This document shows, in pieces, positions 15,870 to 25,349 of a stretch of DNA of 38,104 nt. A program made the translations under genes and the position numbers. Within the stretch, counting starts at the first letter, position 1; each line of letters begins with the position of its first letter. The notes under the pieces were generated by a model. The model had not been told where the DNA came from, did no database searches, and was given only the letters and a program-made list of their open reading frames with translations. The stretch lies in the NCBI GenBank assembly GCA_031277715.1, contig JAITLW010000132.1, positions 1 through 38,104 on the forward strand. The letters run 5' to 3'. Source of the stretch: Sphingobacterium sp. Lineage in GTDB: Bacteria > Bacteroidota > Bacteroidia > Sphingobacteriales > Sphingobacteriaceae.

Positions 15870-18197
15870 CTATCTACGCTTACGTCTGATCAATATTACT
15901 GCCGCGGCCAATAGCATACCTACTGGTATAACTACTGTAAACACCATCTTCAACCTTTTCAAGCCATCTTTAGTTGCTTCCAGCGTATTATCAGTAGGGA
16001 ACGGTCTCGTCACATCTACAGGGATCTTTCCGTCAGACAACCAGTTGAATATACCTGGTATAATCGAAAAATTGGATGTTGGCCAGCGTCTGGTGACAGG
16101 GTTCAGTCCACCATTACTGACTGCCCCGGCATCAGAAAGCACAAAAATCCGTTGTTGTTTTCCTCCTACATCACGAGTCGCCCCCATTGCAGTAGTATGC
16201 CATGCGATCTGCTCACCAATAGCTGGATTACAACGTACAGTATCGTTCACAAAATCCCTCGTTTCCAACTCATTCCAGGTCTGCAAAGTATCCGGGCTAG
16301 CATACAGCTTGACCGAATCGGTACGTAGGATCGGTTTCAGAACAAATCCCTTATCGCCAGATGGGATAAGCGAAGCCGCATTCTCCATTCCTATAAAAAA
16401 ACGTCTGTCATTAATACTTTTGAAGAAAGGATTTAAAGCCGCTCCTTCGGCCGTAGCTCTAGATAAGACCACATTTGCCAATACATCCTGTTTAGGCTGT
16501 ACAAGGCGCCCTGGCATCACTCCTATCCCAAAACGTTTGATAAAATCATTCATTACCTGTGATCCGGGTTTCAGCGCCACCATTAGGTTTCCGCCCTTAG
16601 CAAGATAGGCTTCAATCTTTTGTTCCTCAGATGGAGACAATGCGCTATCCATATCTGCAATGACCACAATATCCATATCTTCAGGAATTCCCTTATCGCC
16701 AGAGATATTTAAACTCTCTACATCACAACCTTGGTTGGTAAGTGCATAACGGAAAGTCTTAGCATCGCTGAACATCGAATAGTCACGGATACGGTCGCCT
16801 TTTATAGTCGGTTCGCCGTGCCCTTCCAAAAATCCGATACGTGGCAATTTCATCACCATACGTTTCAATGCCGCTGTAATCTCCCCTTCCGATGGGAATT
16901 TTTCAAAATCTTCGTAGATACGCAGGAAAGCCTTTTGTCCATTTTCACGCTCTACAACACGGACAAATGTATTCCCCTCATCTGTCAAGTCTATTGTTTT
17001 CTTAAGCTCTTCGGGTGGCATGAACAGTTTAAAATTAAGATCGCGCAAGTCTGCTACCCCTTTTGCCTGCTCTTCCAAAGACATCCCTTTAAATTTATTA
17101 TCCACCCAAGGGTTATTACTAGGCTTATCATAGTAATAGACATATTTCATCTTTGTCTCCGGTTTGAAGCGGATATAATGACGCAGACGCTCCATATCAG
17201 CTTTGACATTGGTCGGTATCCCATGCACATACTCCCGATCCAACAAATTGACATAGGTGGTAATAGTCAAGCCACCCTCCAATTTTGCAACAACTTCCTG
17301 GCTATTCGGTGTCAGGGTGTTATATTTGGTTTGGGTCCCATCATAATAAGCCATGATCATAGGACGAGATGTCACATAGCCTAATGCCATTGCAACCACT
17401 GCTACTAGAGCATATCTTCCCCAAGCCCCTGCTTTCGTATCAAAAGTCTGGAACGAACGTACCCTTAGAATACTGAACCCTAAGAACATTCCCGTCACAA
17501 TCACAAAGTACAGAACATCTTCAGAGCAGATTAACCCTTTAGCAAACTCCAAGCTACGCCCAGAGAGCGATAGCCAATAGGTAATCTCACGGACAAACTC
17601 CATATCCTGCCAGACCTTATTCATATAGGCGAGTGCCGAAAGCACAACCAACGTACCTAGCGCGGCGACTACCTGATATGATGTGAGACTGGACATAAAT
17701 AGTCCAATAGCGGCATATGCACAGATCAAAAGATATATCCCCAAAACTCCGATCAATACCGGTGTGATATCGTAATTTTCTATGGTAAATGCACCAACCA
17801 CGACATAAGCTAGAATAATCAATGTCAATAACAGTCCATAGCCCATCATCGCTATAAACTTGCCCAGTATAATCTGCCTAGGATTGACTGGCGAAGAGAA
17901 GAGTAACTTGATCGATCCGCTACTGTATTCGCGGCTCATAAGTCCCATGGTCAATAAGGGGAGATATAAGTGTAGATATTCCTGTATTTTGATCAACAGA
18001 CCAAACTGGCCTCCATATATATTAGCCGATAATGCCACTTGTGGCATCCCCGTAAGCTGATTTTTCAACGTACTTTGCATCAGTTCCATGAAGACCATAC
18101 CCGTCTGAAACGCAAATATGATCAGGATAAACCAGGCTATGGGCGAGTAAAAAAGTGTATAGAGCTCTGCCTTGGCAATTTTTAAAGTCTTTCTCAT
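15870..18197 (-). CDS. GldF-GldG fusion: ABC-2 permease joined to GldG-like domain
   Basis: A 775-residue membrane protein. Residues about 1-240 form a six-helix ABC-2 permease like GldF (LYTLFYSPIAWFILIIFAFQ at the start, EYSSGSIKLLFSSPVNPRQI in the loop). After another helix (about 262-278), residues about 290-745 form the large extracytoplasmic GldG-like region, containing the segment KLPRIGFLEGHGEP. A final helix (about 752-768) ends in RRKRR. In gliding Bacteroidota, GldA, GldF and GldG form an ABC transporter, with GldF and GldG as separate proteins. A fused form is often annotated as Gldg family protein. Its ATPase is the next gene upstream (22 bases away). Gliding cannot be inferred from this alone, because no other gld genes are in view. 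The substrate is unknown. Confidence 0.9.
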   Translation of the reverse strand: MRKTLKIAKAELYTLFYSPIAWFILIIFAFQTGMVFMELMQSTLKNQLTGMPQVALSANIYGGQFGLLIKIQEYLHLYLPLLTMGLMSREYSSGSIKLLFSSPVNPRQIILGKFIAMMGYGLLLTLIILAYVVVGAFTIENYDITPVLIGVLGIYLLICAYAAIGLFMSSLTSYQVVAALGTLVVLSALAYMNKVWQDMEFVREITYWLSLSGRSLEFAKGLICSEDVLYFVIVTGMFLGFSILRVRSFQTFDTKAGAWGRYALVAVVAMALGYVTSRPMIMAYYDGTQTKYNTLTPNSQEVVAKLEGGLTITTYVNLLDREYVHGIPTNVKADMERLRHYIRFKPETKMKYVYYYDKPSNNPWVDNKFKGMSLEEQAKGVADLRDLNFKLFMPPEELKKTIDLTDEGNTFVRVVERENGQKAFLRIYEDFEKFPSEGEITAALKRMVMKLPRIGFLEGHGEPTIKGDRIRDYSMFSDAKTFRYALTNQGCDVESLNISGDKGIPEDMDIVVIADMDSALSPSEEQKIEAYLAKGGNLMVALKPGSQVMNDFIKRFGIGVMPGRLVQPKQDVLANVVLSRATAEGAALNPFFKSINDRRFFIGMENAASLIPSGDKGFVLKPILRTDSVKLYASPDTLQTWNELETRDFVNDTVRCNPAIGEQIAWHTTAMGATRDVGGKQQRIFVLSDAGAVSNGGLNPVTRRWPTSNFSIIPGIFNWLSDGKIPVDVTRPFPTDNTLEATKDGLKRLKMVFTVVIPVGMLLAAAVILIRRKRR

Positions 18198-18219
18198 CTA
18201 TTTCTTGTAATGTTTAGTA

Positions 18220-19146
18220 TTATGAATTCTTTTTTGACAGGCGAGCAAATACATCATCCATAGAGCTTTTCTCGATCTGGAGCCCCATCAACCCCCAACC
18301 TTTGGAGACACTATACTCCGCCAGACGCTGCACCGTATACTTTTCGCCATCGTACCGCAACCTGAACCGGGTTGGGCTCAGCGATTCTGACGCATGGATT
18401 CCTTCAATCCCTAATAACATATCTTCCGAGGGAGGGTTATCAAGACTGATAACCAGCGAATTCGGTTCGATGTAGTTATCAAACATCTCGAGTGTTCCCG
18501 AAAATACCAGTTGCCCTTCGTCGATCATTTTTATTTCCTGACAGGTAGCCTGTACTTCGGACAAAATATGTGTAGAAAGCAATACAGCTCTTTCTGTAGC
18601 GATTTCACGGATCAGGTGTCTTACTTCAAGGATCTGGTTGGGATCCAAACCATTTGTAGGCTCATCTAGTACCACAAATTTCGGATTATGGACAATAGCC
18701 TGGGCAATACCGACCCGTTGTTGATATCCGCCAGATAGGTTGCGCAACAATCGGTTCGAAAAATGGGCTACGCCACATCGTTCTGCGGCTGCTTGCACTG
18801 CACTGGCCACAGCAGCCTTGTCATCCATTTTTAATTCTGCACAATATGTCAAGTATTCCTTCACCGTAAAGTCTAGGTGCAAGGGTAATTTCTGAGGCAT
18901 AAATCCGATTTGCTTCTTCGCATTTACGGGATCCTGCTTCATACTTATACCATCAATAAATACCTCTCCTTTACTTTGTTTCAACACCCCACAGATGATG
19001 TTCATAGTCGTCGATTTGCCAGCTCCGTTGGAACCTAACAACCCCACCACTCCTTTGGAGTCAATCTCAAAACTGATATCCTTTACAGCCCATTGGGTCG
19101 CATATTTATGCGAGAGATCCTCAACTTTTACAAGCGTATTTTGCAT
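18220..19146 (-). CDS. GldA-like ABC transporter ATP-binding protein
   Basis: A 308-residue ABC ATPase. The Walker A motif is GSNGAGKST (about residues 38-46), the signature motif is LSGGYQQRVGIAQA (about 136-149), Walker B is FVVLDEPTNGLDP (about 157-169), and the H-loop is STHIL. A C-terminal extension of ~80 residues, as in GldA and other ABC-2 type ATPases, follows. It powers the permease encoded immediately downstream (GldF-GldG fusion). All motifs are intact. It begins 87 bases after the lipoprotein gene of the SusCD block, and that gap holds a strong stem-loop. The ABC/MutS/M16 block may therefore be expressed at a different level from SusCD. Confidence 0.93.
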   Translation of the reverse strand: MQNTLVKVEDLSHKYATQWAVKDISFEIDSKGVVGLLGSNGAGKSTTMNIICGVLKQSKGEVFIDGISMKQDPVNAKKQIGFMPQKLPLHLDFTVKEYLTYCAELKMDDKAAVASAVQAAAERCGVAHFSNRLLRNLSGGYQQRVGIAQAIVHNPKFVVLDEPTNGLDPNQILEVRHLIREIATERAVLLSTHILSEVQATCQEIKMIDEGQLVFSGTLEMFDNYIEPNSLVISLDNPPSEDMLLGIEGIHASESLSPTRFRLRYDGEKYTVQRLAEYSVSKGWGLMGLQIEKSSMDDVFARLSKKNS

Positions 19147-19180
19147 AATATTATATAACGTGAGTTTTAATTGCTTGAGT

Positions 19181-19226
19181 TAGGGTTGCACTTGACTCTC
19201 GAATAATAGAGCCAAGTGCAACCCTA
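19181..19226 (-). promoter_or_regulatory. intercistronic stem-loop inside the operon
   Basis: TAGGGTTGCACTTGACTCT (19181-19199) pairs with AGAGCCAAGTGCAACCCTA (19208-19226) over 19 bp, with one mismatch or wobble and an 8-base loop. It sits between the import lipoprotein gene and the ABC ATPase gene. On the minus strand no U-run follows, so it looks more like an mRNA-stabilising or attenuating hairpin than a full terminator. Confidence 0.6.
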
Positions 19227-19233
19227 GTTTATT

Positions 19234-20184
19234 TTAGTATCTATCATTAGCTATTGCCCGAACATCAATACCATAGCCATTCTTAAAGTGATTGACCAAA
19301 AGGTCAAATTTCTCCTTGATCAATGGATATTGCAGGTACTTAGCCATTTCTGCATCATTACGCTGTATCAGATGCAACAAATAAGAATTCAGGTCGTTAC
19401 TTTTAGCTTGCGTCCAGGCATAACTGCCATTATACCATTCCATCACCGTAACAGCACCGCTCACGGTATTGACAAAATAGCTCCCTGGCAAAAATCCCCG
19501 ATTTCTATAAGCAGCATTATTTACGGCATTTGCTTCCGTCACGGGCAATAGTGGAGCCGCTGTCGTAGCATAATTACTTTTCGTATAGAAAGCTGCCGGA
19601 ATTGTCACAATACCATTGGCGACGTAATACTCCCAAAGCGCTTTCTGCAGTTCGTTTTTCCGCGCCAGTCTCTCTGCTTTCGATAGCGTGCCTAAGGATG
19701 CATTCATACCGGCAATGGTAATTCCTTTGCCAAGAATCTTGTAATTGAATACCAGGTATGGCTGCCCCGGAGGGCCTGCGGCACCGCGCCAACGTTTTAT
19801 AGAGTCCACCATCATAACCCTATACGGTAATGCGGCCCCTTTTTTCATGCTCTCTGGCAGGTATTTGAGCCATATATCATCAATATAGTCGAGCATAGCT
19901 CCAGTATATTTAGGGTCTCCCAGCACAATAGAGTCTATTGCGCTGTTGCCGCTGCCCGTCGACTGACTCCAGGAAAAATCTTTCTGCGTCACCATATAGA
20001 GGAAATATGACCCGTACTTGTCTTTCAATGCCTGAATCCGGTCATTGTCCGCTTTCGAGGCGTTGCCCTGTGGCAGGATATAGTCTGGCTGTATATGGAT
20101 TTCTGGACCCAATTTGTCTTTATCGCTGCACCCCCATAGCAGTGTGTAGCATAGGATCGTCAGTATATATATTCTTATATTCAT
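19234..20184 (-). CDS. import-associated zinc metallohydrolase-type lipoprotein, HExxH apparently lost
   Basis: A 316-residue lipoprotein: the signal peptide ends in LLWGC (Cys19). The gene directly after SusC and SusD, and the overall sequence style (DKYGSYFLYMVTQKDFSW; YLPESMKKGAALPYRVMMVDSI; FLPGSYFVNT; LLVNHFKNGYGIDVRAI), fit the family annotated as substrate import-associated zinc metallohydrolase lipoprotein (TIGR04549) or putative zinc-binding metallopeptidase. Family members carry HExxH followed by a P-x-x-F segment. Here the equivalent stretch around residues 182-199 reads ALWEYYVANGIVTIPAAFY: Trp184 and Val188 replace both His, while Glu185 remains. No other HExxH occurs. It is probably a non-catalytic surface component that helps SusCD bind or hold substrate. 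The family assignment is good; the loss of activity is inference. Confidence 0.8.
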   Translation of the reverse strand: MNIRIYILTILCYTLLWGCSDKDKLGPEIHIQPDYILPQGNASKADNDRIQALKDKYGSYFLYMVTQKDFSWSQSTGSGNSAIDSIVLGDPKYTGAMLDYIDDIWLKYLPESMKKGAALPYRVMMVDSIKRWRGAAGPPGQPYLVFNYKILGKGITIAGMNASLGTLSKAERLARKNELQKALWEYYVANGIVTIPAAFYTKSNYATTAAPLLPVTEANAVNNAAYRNRGFLPGSYFVNTVSGAVTVMEWYNGSYAWTQAKSNDLNSYLLHLIQRNDAEMAKYLQYPLIKEKFDLLVNHFKNGYGIDVRAIANDRY

Positions 20185-20213
20185 GTCTACTGTTGATTAA
20201 TTATTACTATGGT

Positions 20214-21638
20214 CTATTTAGGGTTTCGTTCACCCATAATTCCTGATGGATTTTGCTGCATCTGTGGATTTGCCAATAGAAGGCTGTTGGCAAAAGGTAC
20301 GGTGTACATCGCATCGTTCTTCTCCAAGACATAAGTCTGCACATCTTCTCCCGCCGCTGGTAGATAACGGTGCTCGATGGCAGGCATGCCATAGCGTCGC
20401 AAATCAAACCACCGGAATCCCTCGTAACAAAACTCCTTACGCCGCTCGTCACGTATTATTTCTATTAGCGTTGTCGCATCCGTAAACCCTTGATCTAGAT
20501 AATCCGTGATCCTATTACGGCGAAGGGTGTTCAGATCCTTTGCGGCGGCTTCCGTTTTCTTTTGTTGCGCATAGGCTTCTGCCCTGTTCAAAAGTGCCTC
20601 CGAACTACGCATCACCTGTTTCAGTGAAGCTCCTGTAGGTAACTTACTCAGGATATGCCAATCTGGATTTGTTTTTGAGAAGTAGGTACTTCGCACATCT
20701 TTTACATCAAATGAAGCGACCAGTCCACGGTTAGGGATATATGGATACTGTCCGGGCTGGGTAGCTCCTCCATAAACCCATTCTACCTCTGGATTATCGT
20801 AACTCAGATAATTATTTGAGTTTGTTGCCCAAGGTAACAACTGTGCCACACGACCTCCCTTTTCAAATACGGCATTGGCGTGCTTTATACAATTGTCCCA
20901 ATCTTCCATATGTAAGTATATTCGCGAAAGCAGGATATGTATCGCCCGCTGGTTGATATGAAAATCTCCTCTTACAATGTCTAGAGGTTCCATCAATCGA
21001 GAAGCTTCATTTAAATCTGCCAATACCTGACTATAGATCTCCTTTACCTTTACTCGTTTGAAAAAATTCTCTTCCAATCCGGAATGCAGTTTCAACGGTA
21101 CAGCCAAAGACTCTGGATTTGTATTATACGGTTCACCATAAATATTCGCCAGTTGAAAATATAGATATCCCCGTACAGCTAATGCTTCTGCCTTGACCCT
21201 ATCCTTGGCAGATTCGATACCGATAGCTTTATCAATATTGTCCAATATGGCGTTGCAGCCCATAATCCAGACATAGTAACGTGCATAGGGTGTCGATGCA
21301 GGGGCTATTGCATACTCGACACCATTACCATCCCTATCCACGAAGGAAGGCTGCCAGGAAAATGTTGGCAACAATCCCTTAGCTGCACTTGATCCAAGCT
21401 GACTCGCATCCATTGCAAACTCTACATCATCATCCATATAATAGGTAAAATTGGATGGATCCGGCTTGTCATCAGGATACCCTGACCCCAGCAATAGCTC
21501 TTTGTAATCGACCACTGTCTTAGGGATCACCTCGTCCTGCGACTCTTCTTTCAGAAAGTCATTACAAGACACCATAAAGCACAGTACCCCTATCGTGCCT
21601 AGCGTACGCGTAATATTTTTTATATATAAGGTTTTCAT
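20214..21638 (-). CDS. SusD/RagB-family nutrient-binding outer-membrane lipoprotein
   Basis: A 474-residue protein with a lipobox ending MVSC (Cys25), followed by NDFLKEESQDEVIPKT, the typical SusD start. Helical TPR-like segments include ALAVRGYLYFQLANIYGEPYN (about 150-170). The C-terminal motif is EIIRDERRKEFCYEGFRWFDLRRYG (about 405-430), diagnostic of SusD/RagB proteins. SusD caps the SusC channel on the cell surface and captures substrate. The length is normal. It lies 20 bases after SusC and 29 bases before the lipoprotein gene. The substrate cannot be deduced from the sequence. The absence of any glycoside hydrolase nearby and the presence of peptidase-type genes argue for a peptide, protein or metal-chelate ligand over a glycan (inference). 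Confidence 0.95.
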   Translation of the reverse strand: MKTLYIKNITRTLGTIGVLCFMVSCNDFLKEESQDEVIPKTVVDYKELLLGSGYPDDKPDPSNFTYYMDDDVEFAMDASQLGSSAAKGLLPTFSWQPSFVDRDGNGVEYAIAPASTPYARYYVWIMGCNAILDNIDKAIGIESAKDRVKAEALAVRGYLYFQLANIYGEPYNTNPESLAVPLKLHSGLEENFFKRVKVKEIYSQVLADLNEASRLMEPLDIVRGDFHINQRAIHILLSRIYLHMEDWDNCIKHANAVFEKGGRVAQLLPWATNSNNYLSYDNPEVEWVYGGATQPGQYPYIPNRGLVASFDVKDVRSTYFSKTNPDWHILSKLPTGASLKQVMRSSEALLNRAEAYAQQKKTEAAAKDLNTLRRNRITDYLDQGFTDATTLIEIIRDERRKEFCYEGFRWFDLRRYGMPAIEHRYLPAAGEDVQTYVLEKNDAMYTVPFANSLLLANPQMQQNPSGIMGERNPK

Positions 21639-21658
21639 TGTTATCGTACTTAAGTATA

Positions 21659-24600
21659 TTATAATGACATATTAAGCCCTATCGATCCCGTACGGCGTGC
21701 TGGCCAGCTTCCCGTTTCGGGGTCATAGCCCTGCCATGCTTTATCAAATGTGATCAGGAACGGATTGGTCAGACTTGCAGAAAAGCTCAGTCTTTTTACA
21801 TGTAATTTTTTGAGAGTTTGTGCTGGCAGGTCAAAGGTCAATCCTATTGACCGACAACGTATAAAATCAGCATCGGCGACCCTTCTATCAGACATACTGT
21901 ACATTTCGTATGGGCTCATCATTGCTCCAGTTGCAATAGTTGGAAGCGTGACCAATATCTGATTAGGATTTCCGGGAGGTATTGCCGGAATATCTGTCAA
22001 TAATTCATCGCCTGGTTTTTTCCAGCGATCCAACAAGAAGCGTGAAGCGTTTTGATCTGGCAATGGAGCTCCCGAATTATTGTAAATGATAGGCAGGCGT
22101 TTTTGATTTCCGAATGCAACTGCAAATTGCGTCCTTAATGAAAAGCTCTTATAACGGATGCTAGTAGATACCCCTCCCGAAAAATCAGGCTCGAGTTTTC
22201 CCGACCTGACCAGGTAGTCCAAGTCATTGTCCGTCTGCGTTATATCCATATAGCCAAAGGTGGGAACTCCCTTAGCATTCAAACCGTTATAAGCGTAGGA
22301 ATAGAATGTCGAATAAGCCTCCCCATTCATGATTGCTGTTCCTGCAAGAAAATCCGCTCGTTTATTGATACGCTCGTTGTTAAGCAACTTGTTACGTGTA
22401 AATCCAGAGTTGACCGATACTTGCCAATTAAAATCTTTAGTACGAATAGGGACGACATTAACGATAAAATCATAGCCTCTGTTTTCAATTTTAGACCCCA
22501 ACACAATCGCCGACGCCATACCATTTTCAATAGGCACATCACGCGCGGCCAATACATCTCCATTTTTGGCAAACATATTTGCTGTTGCATTGAGGCGACC
22601 ATCCAAAAAGGAAATATCGAGTCCCAGATTGTAGGACTTCGTTTTTTCCCATCCAAGATTTGGATAGGGTAGAGATAGTATCGATAAGGTATATTGCTGG
22701 AAGTAAGGATTCAATCCCCCATCACGCGCTATCAGATAGGGCGACACCGCTTCTACAGCATTTCCTTGATACCCGTATGAACCATAGATATCCAACGCTC
22801 CCATCCAAGATTGCTGTTTAAAGAAAGCCTCATTGCCCACACGCCATTTGGCCCCTAAAGACCAAGTTGGTGCAAAACGTTTATTCTGATCCTGTCCAAA
22901 GCGGTTGGAAGCATCCAAACGACCGCTAAAATTGATGACATAACGGTTGTCATAACCATATACAGCTGTCAGATATTCGCTCAAATAATTGGTCCGTGCA
23001 TTGACGATACGCGAATTGCTACGCATAGCATCGTGTAAATTTTCGACTCCCCGGTTACCTACGAGTTCTGGGTTCTGCGGTACCGGAGCATATTTTTCGC
23101 CGCGGTAGTGCAGGTAACCATAACGCGTATCCGTACTACCGGTCTGCAAACCGCCACGCGCCTCAATTCCCAGCTGCGCTGTAACGCTATGCTTTACGGA
23201 AAAGGTCTTGTTATACACAATATTATTCCTAAACGTATATCCCGTACTCACAGCATTGTTGAGAATTACCAAACCTCCAAAAGGCAACCGTGTCGATTTT
23301 TCTTCTGCCGAATTAGATGGCACTGAGCCAAACTCGTACCCTCGGATATTGGTCACATAGTTACTCAACTCAGTAGCATAATTTTTAGAATCCGTGCTGC
23401 TACCCGTATAAGAAAACAACCCTTGATACTCGAAATCTGAGGTCATTTTATATCTTACATCCACACTTGTGGCGAGATTTCGTGTGGTACTGGTATTACC
23501 TGTATTATCCAATTCGTTCTGGATATTGTAGAGATAGCTCATCTTTCCAGGTATTGCCGTGCTCGTTGTCCCAAATTTTTCATGGTAGAAAAACGTTCCG
23601 TCCTCATTGTACATCGGTAAGGTACGTGACGTATTCAAAGCATAATTGAGTGGATTGACTCCAAACGCAAAGCCATCCGTCTTTCTAGTGCCTCCGTTGA
23701 GTAATAAATTGACCGAAAGTTTATCACTAAACCGCAGTGTCGTATTTGAACTGGCCGAGAACGAAGTCAAATTATTTCCTGTGGCTTCTCCCAGTTGATT
23801 CTGAAAACTGAAACCAGTGCGATTCGTTAATTTTTCCGTCCCCCCTGATACATTCACATTATGTGTTTGGCTGATCGGATTACGGAATAACAAATCGAAC
23901 CAATCGGTATTCATATACTCCATTTTACGAAATTCACGCATGTAGGTATCATAATCAATTTCCTTATTCTGTAACCGTTGCACCAATCCACCATAGCCTA
24001 TCGGTAATATCGTATGGGTATAACTATCCCTGCCTTCATAGATTTCTTTCGACAGTTGCATCAATTCCTGAGAGTTCATCAGATTGTAATCTGAATAACG
24101 CGGTCTCCTACCCAACGAAATATCGGTTCCGTAGGTAACCGATACCGTTCCTGGCTTAGCCTTTTTCGTTTTAATAACGATAACCCCATTTGCTGCCTGT
24201 GAACCATAAATGGCTGTTGCAGACGCATCCTTCAGGACTGTAATCGTCTCGATATCCGAGGGACTGAGCCACGAGATAGCATTAGCGGCCAATAAGCTCA
24301 TGTCGTTCATATCACCACTCAAGGAACCGACACCGTCCTGCATAGGGACAGGATTACGCTGTACTATTCCATCCACCACCCACACCGGCTCTTGGTTGCC
24401 CAGCAACGTTGAGGTACCTCGTACGCGAATCTTAGCTGTCGCCCCTACCTGCCCCGAAGGCATCGTAACCAACATTCCTGGCACAATCCCTTGTAACATT
24501 TGGTCTATGCTCACCTCACCAGCGATTTTTATATCATCTGCCCGCACTGTAAATGCGGAACCTGTAAATTTACTTTTATCGATATCCATGTATCCTGTCA

Positions 24601-25270
24601 CAACGACATCATCAATCGCGTTATTACTATGGGCCAAGACAACCGTAAAACGAGCCGAAAAATCATTAAAGAACTCAGGTTTTACGTTGTCTGGCATAGG
24701 ATTTTTACTAGCATTATATACTTGAAAACGTACGGATTCGTAACCAACAGAGGAGATACTCACCTCTGCATTCCGAGGTACATTTGGGAAAACAAAATAT
24801 CCTTGTTGATTGGTAGAAACGCCCAGGTTCTCTGCACCGACCAGATGCACAGTCGCACTCGGTATGGGTCTACCTACGCTATCCACAATAGCACCGGATA
24901 TTGTAATCTTATCTTGTTGTTGTGTTGTACTTGCGGTGTTGTCTGTTTGCTTCTTTTTGTAGATAAATATACTTTTACCTTCAATTTTTGCCCCAAGGTT
25001 GGAGCCACTCAAAACATAGGTCATAAACTCTGCCAAGGGCATTTCCTTGACATTGACATCGACAGGGGGAACATCTTTCAAGAGTGTATTCGCTCCAGAA
25101 ACTCCAAAACCCGTCTGCTGATAGACCATATTAAAAACGTCTGGAAGACGTATTTTCCGTTTAGAAAGGGTGATATTTTGTGCTGACAGTAAGGGGATAC
25201 CCCATATACTGAGAACCATAAACGCCCATAAACTTCTCTTCGTTAAGTTAAGTTGGTATTTATTCATCAA
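21659..25270 (-). CDS. SusC/RagA-family TonB-linked outer-membrane channel with STN domain
   Basis: A 1203-residue protein with a signal peptide (residues ~1-30, ending LLSAQ). The STN domain at about 35-105 (VFNMVYQQTGFGVSG) marks transducer-type receptors that signal to a FecR/ECF pair. A carboxypeptidase-like regulatory domain at about 123-212 (ISGAIVDSVGRPIPSATV) and the TonB box region DDVVVTGY (~220) follow. The plug domain carries IRVRGTSTLLGNQEPVWVVDGI (about 285-310) and VLKDASATAIYGSQAANGVIVI. A long beta-barrel ends in Leu, as expected for an outer-membrane protein. It transports its substrate with energy from TonB. It lies 79 bases downstream of fecR on the same strand, matching the regulated-operon layout. 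The length is usual for SusC (about 1000-1200). Confidence 0.96.
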   Translation of the reverse strand: MMNKYQLNLTKRSLWAFMVLSIWGIPLLSAQNITLSKRKIRLPDVFNMVYQQTGFGVSGANTLLKDVPPVDVNVKEMPLAEFMTYVLSGSNLGAKIEGKSIFIYKKKQTDNTASTTQQQDKITISGAIVDSVGRPIPSATVHLVGAENLGVSTNQQGYFVFPNVPRNAEVSISSVGYESVRFQVYNASKNPMPDNVKPEFFNDFSARFTVVLAHSNNAIDDVVVTGYMDIDKSKFTGSAFTVRADDIKIAGEVSIDQMLQGIVPGMLVTMPSGQVGATAKIRVRGTSTLLGNQEPVWVVDGIVQRNPVPMQDGVGSLSGDMNDMSLLAANAISWLSPSDIETITVLKDASATAIYGSQAANGVIVIKTKKAKPGTVSVTYGTDISLGRRPRYSDYNLMNSQELMQLSKEIYEGRDSYTHTILPIGYGGLVQRLQNKEIDYDTYMREFRKMEYMNTDWFDLLFRNPISQTHNVNVSGGTEKLTNRTGFSFQNQLGEATGNNLTSFSASSNTTLRFSDKLSVNLLLNGGTRKTDGFAFGVNPLNYALNTSRTLPMYNEDGTFFYHEKFGTTSTAIPGKMSYLYNIQNELDNTGNTSTTRNLATSVDVRYKMTSDFEYQGLFSYTGSSTDSKNYATELSNYVTNIRGYEFGSVPSNSAEEKSTRLPFGGLVILNNAVSTGYTFRNNIVYNKTFSVKHSVTAQLGIEARGGLQTGSTDTRYGYLHYRGEKYAPVPQNPELVGNRGVENLHDAMRSNSRIVNARTNYLSEYLTAVYGYDNRYVINFSGRLDASNRFGQDQNKRFAPTWSLGAKWRVGNEAFFKQQSWMGALDIYGSYGYQGNAVEAVSPYLIARDGGLNPYFQQYTLSILSLPYPNLGWEKTKSYNLGLDISFLDGRLNATANMFAKNGDVLAARDVPIENGMASAIVLGSKIENRGYDFIVNVVPIRTKDFNWQVSVNSGFTRNKLLNNERINKRADFLAGTAIMNGEAYSTFYSYAYNGLNAKGVPTFGYMDITQTDNDLDYLVRSGKLEPDFSGGVSTSIRYKSFSLRTQFAVAFGNQKRLPIIYNNSGAPLPDQNASRFLLDRWKKPGDELLTDIPAIPPGNPNQILVTLPTIATGAMMSPYEMYSMSDRRVADADFIRCRSIGLTFDLPAQTLKKLHVKRLSFSASLTNPFLITFDKAWQGYDPETGSWPARRTGSIGLNMSL

Positions 25271-25349
25271 ATTAAATAGGTTAGTATTTAAAACTCGGTG
25301 TTTTATTCAATTGTTAGTTATTCAAATGGTTTAGGTGATTAGGTGTTCC

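Noticed and set aside
10315..25270. Operon considered as a RiPP or bacteriocin biosynthesis cluster because of the M16 peptidase and ABC transporter
   Set aside because: No precursor-like small gene, radical SAM enzyme or modification enzyme is found in or next to it.
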